Assembly (NCBI RefSeq): GCF_040183065.1
Contig: NC_091123.1
Location: 106,986,821 to 107,050,820, forward strand
Origin: Periplaneta americana
Taxonomy: Eukaryota > Arthropoda > Insecta > Blattodea > Blattidae
Length of the DNA: 64,000 bases
Direction of reading: 5' to 3'
How positions within the stretch are numbered: the first letter of the stretch is position 1; each line of letters starts with the position of its first letter. The notes beneath the pieces were generated by a model. That model searched no databases, was not told the DNA's origin, and saw only the letters and a program-made list of their open reading frames with translations. The position numbers and the translations under genes are program-made. Shown piece after piece: positions 58,058 through 64,000 of the stretch.

Positions 58058-58215
58058 GGTGATGAATCATGGCATGTATCTTTCCAATCCGGCATTTGCC
58101 TTTATGACTCAGGGAAATCATGAAAAACCCCAGTCAGATTGGTCGGCCACGGGGTTTATTACATGGGACCTCCCGAATGCGTGTCTCAAACGCTACCGAC
58201 TGAGCCAACTCGCTC
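58058..58215 (-). mobile_element. SINE-F (tRNA-like head, conserved insect SINE tail domain)
   Basis: Minus strand: GAGTTGGCTCAGTCGGTAGC head, then GACTGGGGTTTTTCATGATT and AAGGCAAATGCCGG, the conserved tail domain that also appears in the PLE arms at 3145 (AAGGCAAATGTCGGG). Box B is worn. Confidence 0.7.
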
Positions 58216-58731
58216 GATTGTGTATCATTGTTCATGAAAATAAAAAATAAAGTACCCTACATAAATATTATTTTAAGAAACACAGGAAACGAATATGGGT
58301 AAATTATGAGCGCAGGAACACCATTTCGTGACAGCTTTTAAATAACTCAGCTCCAGTGAGCTCTATGGTAAAATGTTTATTTATTATGGGCTGTATGGTC
58401 CAGTAAAATACTCATCTTTATAACAAAACTCTTAACTGTTATGTTCTGTGAACAAAAATAAATTTAAGTGTATAAAATTAGAGTATTTTATGTGGACCAA
58501 ATAAAGTTGCAATAGTCAAGTCATACAATATTTGCACAGAATATCAAGTTTTCTGTGCGTAAATATCTAATAGAGAAACTACAAATTTCAAATAGTGAAG
58601 GAATTATCCAAATTAGCTTCTGAGATTACTTCATACAAACACACAAATTAATATTCTCTGAATATTAATATTGATAAACGTCAAGGCCGCCTTAAATAGA
58701 CGGAGTCATTTGTTTTTATTTCATTATAGTC

Positions 58732-58889
58732 ATCGACGTCGTTTCTGCAATAACTGCTATGTGACATCGATTTTCAGATTTTTGCTCTATTAAATTAGGT
58801 AGCAAATAATATCGACGTCGTTTCTGCAATAACTGCTATGTGACATCGATTTTCAGATTTTTGCTCTATTAAATTAGGTAGCAAATAAT
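58732..58889 (+). repeat. Exact 79-bp tandem duplication
   Basis: 58732-58810 and 58811-58889 are identical by eye, starting ATCGACGTCGTTTCTGCAAT. Identity implies a recent event or an assembly duplication. Confidence 0.97.
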
Positions 58890-59512
58890 ACAATCTCCTA
58901 TATGTAATTATTGTTCTTTCTTTCGAAAATGTAAGAATTCACGATCTCCTGTGTACCGCTGCCATAGAATGAATAAATCTCCTTTTTCTTCCTACTGAAA
59001 AATTTTATATTTTTCACATAGGAGTTACGGAACAACGACGCTATAATCTGAGGCGTCGGTGAAAATGTATTGTATTGTTATTTTAAAACTCTTGTATATT
59101 CTTAAATATCTGTCCTATCAAAATTTTGCTTGGAATAAAACTTATCGGAAATCATTTTTAAAGAAACGTTTGTTACGTAACATTTTTCACGAAAATCAAT
59201 AATAAGCGAGATATTTCGATTTCTTTAATTCAGGCCCCCTCATAACCCGCCTTTTAAATAAAGTATTTTGAATGTCATATAGCCTAAAATCTAAGTTACA
59301 ACGAACTTAGTTTATCGAAATCCGTTCAGCCATTATCGCGTGAAAAGGTAATAAACATCCAGACAGAAAGACATACAGACATACAAACAAAAATTTCAAA
59401 AAAGCGATTTTCGGTTTCAGGATGATTAATTATACATGGTAGCACTAATTAGTTTTGGAAAAGCGAAAATTACCAGAAACATTTCGGTTGCAGATTTATT
59501 ATTAGTATAGAT

Positions 59513-60096
59513 TTAGGGAAAGAAATAATTAAACATTTATATGTGAATACTTGGAAATAACTTTACTTAATTTAAAGATGTTCACTATAATGTTATTAAT
59601 TACATTATGTTCTACAATTAATGTCCGGTATGAACGTTAGTTGTAATTTCCCAATTTTTAGATACACTTGACCAGGGCCGACCTTGGGCGGGGCAAGTGG
59701 GGCGGTCGCCCCAGGCCCAGCGCTTTGGGGTCCCCGCAGCAGGGAAGAAAATTCGATGTCTCGACTACTAATTAAAATAATGTTAGTCCTATGTTCTTGT
59801 TACAATTTTTACTGTGAGAAACTTAAAAAGAAATAGCGAAGTGAATGTTGAGATAGCTTTTGTGTACGTAATGAAACGTAATTGACAATAATGTTAATGT
59901 ATGCGGATCAGATGTTGCACCGTTTGTTGAAGATTTAATTACCGACATACGTATTGTACTAAATTGAACCTTGATTTCACGTGTCACCTAACAATATATA
60001 CTGCAGTCTCTATTATTGGCACAGAAAATTTACTTTATTTCATATTATTTATAAACAGAGAGTTCCAAAGATAAACCGAACCCGATATTCGATGCA
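59513..60096. other. Mostly unassigned; orphan GGGGCAAGTGGGGC terminus
   Basis: CAGGGCCGACCTTGGGCGGG followed by GCAAGTGGGGCGGTCGCCCC near 59674 is the type of end seen in many non-autonomous DNA transposons, but its partner was not found. Confidence 0.4.
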
Positions 60097-60793
60097 CAGG
60101 GTGTTTCCGAGGTGGTGTTTCAGGGATTATGGCGAAGGCACAAGTATCAATTTGAGATCAGGAACCATGGTCCGGAAATGACTGAGTCGAAAGTTATAAG
60201 CAAAAATAGTTGTGTGGAAATGGAATGGTAATTTGACACCACGTGCCCTCCTTCCCTTAACCTTTGAAACAGTCGTGGAAAGTCTCCTACGTGGTACTTA
60301 AACCTGATACAATCTGTGAGCTTGTCTACTGTTCCCATTGGCTCATCCGTATTCGAAAATCAGGTCTGCTTATTCCGCTCTCGTGTACTCCTCCATTTGA
60401 CTAGGACTGATCGACTGGACACTGCAACTTGTACACATACATTGCTGTCTACAGACGTGCATATCAGGACCGACCATGTCCGTTACACATTACGCTATCT
60501 GCATTGCTTTAGTGTAGTTTCCTGTCCCCACCCCTCAGACAGCACACTGAATGGAATACTGTAAGTAGACAACGTAAACAACGTCAGATGAATACAGTAT
60601 GTGTAAGATGTACAGATAAATACACATAAATAAGATGTACAAAGGAATAAAATTATTTCATTTCCACACAACTATTTTTGCTTGTAACTTTCGACTCGGT
60701 CATTTCCGGACCAGGGTTCCATATCTCAAATTGATACATGTGCCCTTCGCCATCATCCCTGAAAGTTTGTAACACCACCTCGGAAACACTCTG
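60097..60793. mobile_element. Tc1/mariner-type MITE with about 130-bp TIRs
   Basis: Left CAGGGTGTTTCCGAGGTGGT, right (inverted) CAGAGTGTTTCCGAGGTGGT, with matching sequence through GGTCCGGAAATGAC and CAAAAATAGTTGTGTGGAAA. Right flank TA, left flank CA (one change). The interior has no transposase. Confidence 0.82.
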
Positions 60794-60844
60794 TAGAAGC
60801 ACACACTAACTCGATTGTTGCAGGTGTTTCCTTCACAAGTGTTG

Positions 60845-61921
60845 TAGATAGGGGCCGTACGGAAATTTACAATTGGTCTAATGGGGATGTTTAGTTTATG
60901 TATTTTTGGTAAAGATCTCATTTTAGGAGCCTGTGGATTCATTGACATTAAAGAACGTTTTTCTTTGTTCGTGATAGTAAATTCGATTGATTTTAGAGTG
61001 TCTTTTAAATTCTTTTGATAGTGATTTGTGGGGTCTCTTTTCAAAGTTTCACATTTATTTTCCGAAATAATAAATTCTGTTTTTTTTTTTAATATAATAA
61101 GATTTTTCTAAAATTACAGTTGCGTTTCCCTTATCTGCTTTCGTTATAATCAAATTATTTTCTGAAATTTTATTGCAAAGATTTTTCATTGTTTGTTTAT
61201 TTGTTTTACAAGAAAATGGACTTTTACTTTGTTTGATATTGGATTGTAATTTGTTGATTCTATTTGCTATTTTGTGTCTAATTATATTCCTTTGGGGATC
61301 ATTAATCTTTTGTAATGCAATTTCAGAATCTATGATAAGTTGTTGAGCTGATTTGACTTTGTTGTCGTCATCCAAATTGTACTTCTGTCTATTCTTTAAC
61401 AAATTTGTTTTATTATGGTCAAAGACAATATTTGACAAATTAATAATTCTTTCGTGAAAGGAGTGTTATGCAAGAGAACTTTTATTAGCCTTTTTTTTTT
61501 TTTTTTTAGTTGAACGTAAATTGTGGATTTTTTTTTTAATTTGAGAAATTGAAATCTTACTTTCTTACTTATTCGTTGAAAAATCTCTCTTTGAATAAGT
61601 TCCCATTTAACAGGATGTACAACGTTAATTATATTTAAATGACAGTTGTATAGTTTCAAATTAAGTTCTTTCTGAATGTGAAAAAGTTTTAATCTCATTT
61701 TGGATCCAAATTTTTATGAATTGTTTAACAATATGTTGAGAACCTCGAGAATCTGTGTTTCGTTGGATACTGACATATTTGGGTTTCAAGCCTTCCTTTA
61801 AGCAGGTTTTATTTAACCAATTTTTTTTATTTAAAAGTTCTATTTTAAGACGCACGTCGTAGTAAAAATTGACCAGTTTTTCTTCACTAGCTTTTTTCAT
61901 ATTTAATGATAAAACACACAT
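60845..61921 (-). pseudogene. Penelope-like element N-terminus and start of RT, frameshifted
   Basis: Minus strand from Met at 61921: YYDVRLKIELLNKK, GLKPKYVSIQRN, FIKIWIQNEIK (first frame); KELNLKLYNCHLNIIN and HPVKWELIQREIF (second); NNLIITKADKGNATVIL (third); KMRSLPKIHKLNIPIRPIV (fourth). The order is that of the PLE N-terminal domain followed by RT motifs 1-2 (ADKG and LPKIHK..PIRPIV). It breaks off before the catalytic YADD. At least three frame changes. Confidence 0.85.
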
Positions 61922-61956
61922 GTTAGGTCAATAATACAGTGTTCATTGATAAATAA

Positions 61957-62202
61957 CATAGAAATATCTCCCATGAAATTTCTCATTCTGCTTTCAGCGA
62001 ACACATATACAATAATCAACATTATTTTACAGACATTAACTCAGATATGGAAATTTTACATATTAATAGGAAAGGTAAATTATTAAATATTATGGATTCT
62101 ATCGAAATATACAAAGACAAATTCATAAATTCTCACAATTTGAATGAAAAAGCAATTTATGAAAAAAAATTCTCTTTGACCTTTATATTACTTCCTATTT
62201 GA
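61957..62202 (+). pseudogene. Penelope-like element C-terminus (plus strand)
   Basis: Short plus-strand frame ending at a stop at 62200-62202: HSAFSEHIYNNQHYF, INSDMEILHINRKGK, LLNIMDSIEIYKDKF and LNEKAIYEKKF. This matches the segment after the GIY-YIG core in PLEs (..AEHL....H.F......LEILH...KG..LN..E..EIYK). The GIY-YIG motif itself is cut off. It lies head to head with the minus-strand N-terminus 36 bp away, with most of the protein between them missing. Confidence 0.72.
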
Positions 62203-62714
62203 ATAGTAAAAGACTAACGTAGTATTACTCAACTTAATTTCTGCCCTTTCCTTCATCTCATTGAGTCTCCTTTAAGCCAAGCAAGAACACGGTTCGAACA
62301 ACTGAACCACATCGGTGAGTCATTTATCCAAGTTGCAATTTTGTCCATTCTTCTTTTATCTTTATTTTAAATATGGTCTGTGTTTATTTTTTGTCAGAAA
62401 TATGTATATGCATCATAATATCAAATTTTTAAATATCAATTCAATTTTCATACTTTTATTCAATTTTATTATACATTATTACAGTTTCTTATATAATTTT
62501 AGTTACCACTTACATATACAGAAGACATAACACATATTGCTTATTCAGAAATCAATTATATTTTATATTTTCAACTTTTCCAATCAATGAAAGACGTTTA
62601 CAAAGTATAATAATTTAAGATAATCTTTCTATTTTCCCATTTGTCACTTTTTAATTTTTGAAATATAACTAATCAAATTATTAATTATAAATGTTTTCCT
62701 TTTGCAGTCGTTGT
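62203..62714 (+). other. Likely PLE 3' non-coding sequence
   Basis: AT-rich, without frames of interest, between the PLE C-terminus and a hammerhead-like motif. Confidence 0.4.
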
Positions 62715-62760
62715 AATTAGTCACTGAAGAGGAGAAGCATCTCCGAAACGTGTCTAACAT
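62715..62760 (+). ncRNA. Hammerhead-like ribozyme motif, canonical core
   Basis: CTGAAGA (62724-62730), stem II GGAG/CTCC with loop AAGCAT, GAA (62745-62747), two-pair stem III (AC/GT) and GTC (62752-62754). No extra base in the core, unlike the two motifs near 4 kb. Stem I pairing is weak (3 of 4 positions), so activity is doubtful. Confidence 0.5.
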
Positions 62761-62882
62761 CTTCAATAAACTTATTTTACTTATTAGTGTTCATACAACT
62801 GTAACATATCAACTTTAATGTATTACATATTAATCAATTTAACAAATATAAACCTTGTGAGCGTTTTGAAGTAGGGTGAAAC

Positions 62883-63076
62883 GAGCGTTGAGCGACTGCC
62901 TCCGATTTTGGAATAGACACCGACACACTCGAACTGCCAACATAGAAAACAAAAAAAAAATCACACTCAATCGCTTTCACCTTCATCTTGACGGGATAAT
63001 AAAAACCTAAACGAACCTAACCTAACCTAAGTGCGTCGGAATCTATTCCAAAATCGGCGGAAGTCGCTCAACGCTC
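62883..63076. mobile_element. Fold-back MITE with CCTAA run
   Basis: GAGCGTTGAGCGACT..CTCCGATTTTGGAATAGA (62883-62925) and the inverted GAGCGTTGAGCGACTTCCGC..GATTTTGGAATAGA (63034-63076). Next to the right arm inside lies AACCTAACCTAACCTAA. No target duplication resolved. Confidence 0.72.
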
Positions 63077-63345
63077 ATTTAACCATTTATTTAAAATGAG
63101 TGAGTAAATATTTAAAGAAAGAATATTATGATTTACGTATTATTCATTAACAAAGTTTATGAAATGGCAACCATTTTGAATTTTAGGTATTAAACTAACA
63201 TTTCGCCAAAGAGAAATGAATACAAATAAGTAATAATAAGACAGGAAATAAAAAAATACACGAGCAGCAAAATCACAATGTAATAAGAGAAAGTAATATA
63301 AACTCTCCAAACTTGCGTAAGGCAGCGCCTCGTTACTCACCTGAT

Positions 63346-63408
<63 letters not shown>

Positions 63409-64000
63409 TTTGACCTGTTTGTTTTAACGAAGAAAGAGAACGCATCCTTCTGTCAGAACTCGAGAAACAAAAACCTATTATTACAAGAATAGAATGCTGG
63501 AAATTATCCAGTATTTGCCTTGTTCGGTCTTAAGTAAGGAGTTTTAACAAATTTTATCATTTCCTTAATGATTGACTTAAAATTTTCACCTCACAGATTT
63601 ACATATTATTACCTCATATCTGTCCGTTAATTGTTCATAAGTAATTACATTTTGTAAATTTCTGAGAAATGTAGACTGAATTAAAAAATAATGTCTAGCA
63701 ATCTGCCCTTTTATTCTGGTGATTATAGCAGTTTTAGTATAGCAGTGTAATTGCTAAATTCCTTATTAAGTATTTCATTGTCAGATTTTTTACACTGCTT
63801 TATACACTCTGAAGACGGAAGTAGTTTAAATGATACAGACATACTTATCTAAATGTCTAAAAGGACAAATTACTTTTAAAGCAATAGATGATGATGTATT
63901 TCCCAAATCTTTTGTTAGAGAGTACATCTTTCATATAGGAATGTAGTTAGGAATTCTTCTACGAATGCCTTGCCTTTTGTTTATATGCCAGTGCTTCTTC
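63077..64000. other. No gene recognised
   Basis: Besides the AAT tract nothing is identifiable; the 101-codon minus frame over it is a poly-Leu artefact. Confidence 0.5.
63347..63407 (+). repeat. (AAT)n microsatellite
   Basis: About 20 perfect units. Confidence 0.95.

Larger units (their letters stand above)
57463..59512 (+). repeat. Repeat family R, copy 3 (longest)
   Basis: Starts TAGCCGTACCCGTGCGCTCC, ends TTATTATTAGTATAG. Longer than copy 2 because of a SINE-F (58058) and a 79-bp tandem duplication (58732). No coding frame. Confidence 0.82.

Noticed and set aside
56809-58250. Short frames at 56809 and 58032
   Set aside because: The second is antisense to the SINE-F copy; the first has no motif.
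63140-63445. Minus-strand 101-codon frame with poly-Leu
   Set aside because: Translation of the AAT tract.

Overview
The window looks like intergenic, repeat-dominated DNA from a large insect genome. Three things point there: an AT-rich background full of (AAT)n microsatellites, tRNA-headed SINEs of a kind I associate with cockroaches (Blattodea, possibly Periplaneta; this is recall, not a search), and a dense mix of Penelope-like elements, RTE/jockey/CR1/R2-type non-LTR fragments, hAT, Tc1/mariner, MULE and LTR-like insertions. I see no convincing host protein-coding gene. The only plausible host gene is a tRNA-Thr(UGU) at 37.49 kb, and even that may be part of a retroelement insertion. The two best intact reading frames are both transposon proteins: a 494-aa hAT transposase at 11.5-13.0 kb and a 454-aa non-LTR ORF1 protein at 37.7-39.1 kb.

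Layout. 0-4.1 kb: head-to-head Penelope-like element (PLE) copies with GIY-YIG domains inside a 3.3-kb imperfect palindrome, a jockey-type fragment, tandem 3' units and two hammerhead-like motifs. 4.4-13.2 kb: RTE scraps, a non-autonomous hAT (5000-6240), a 214-bp fold-back MITE, a SINE, and the hAT element with an open transposase (11014-13209). 13.2-22 kb: mostly unassigned AT-rich DNA with an R2-type (RLE) fragment, an RTE 3' half inside an (AAT)n tract and a decayed MULE transposase. 22.2-27 kb: two non-autonomous hATs and an internally deleted mariner-like element, all with readable target duplications. 27-31.4 kb: a decayed CR1/jockey-group element carrying a SINE, next to a 2.4-kb TIR element carrying two further insertions. 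33.8-36.4 kb: a DNA transposon I cannot place in a superfamily. 37.5-39.3 kb: tRNA-Thr joined to a non-LTR element that stops in its endonuclease domain at a poly(A) run. 40-47 kb: a GTTTAAAC-rich element, duplicated repeat families and SINEs. 47.3-56.4 kb: a tandem-repeat block made of a 12-bp minisatellite that flips strand and a 76-bp satellite, each split by one LTR-like TG...CA insertion with a 4-bp target duplication. 57-64 kb: MITEs, another copy of the 10/30-kb repeat family, and a second inverted PLE.

The parts relate to one another as insertion history, not as a pathway. Several insertions can be read against paralogous or flanking empty sites (hAT at 11.0 kb against the copy at 30.3 kb; the RTE at 18.7 kb against the copy at 42.4 kb; both LTR-like insertions against continuous satellite), which gives a relative order of events. 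Coordinates of element ends are mostly good to the base where a target duplication is quoted and approximate elsewhere. All family names come from motif recognition by eye; no database or folding program was run.
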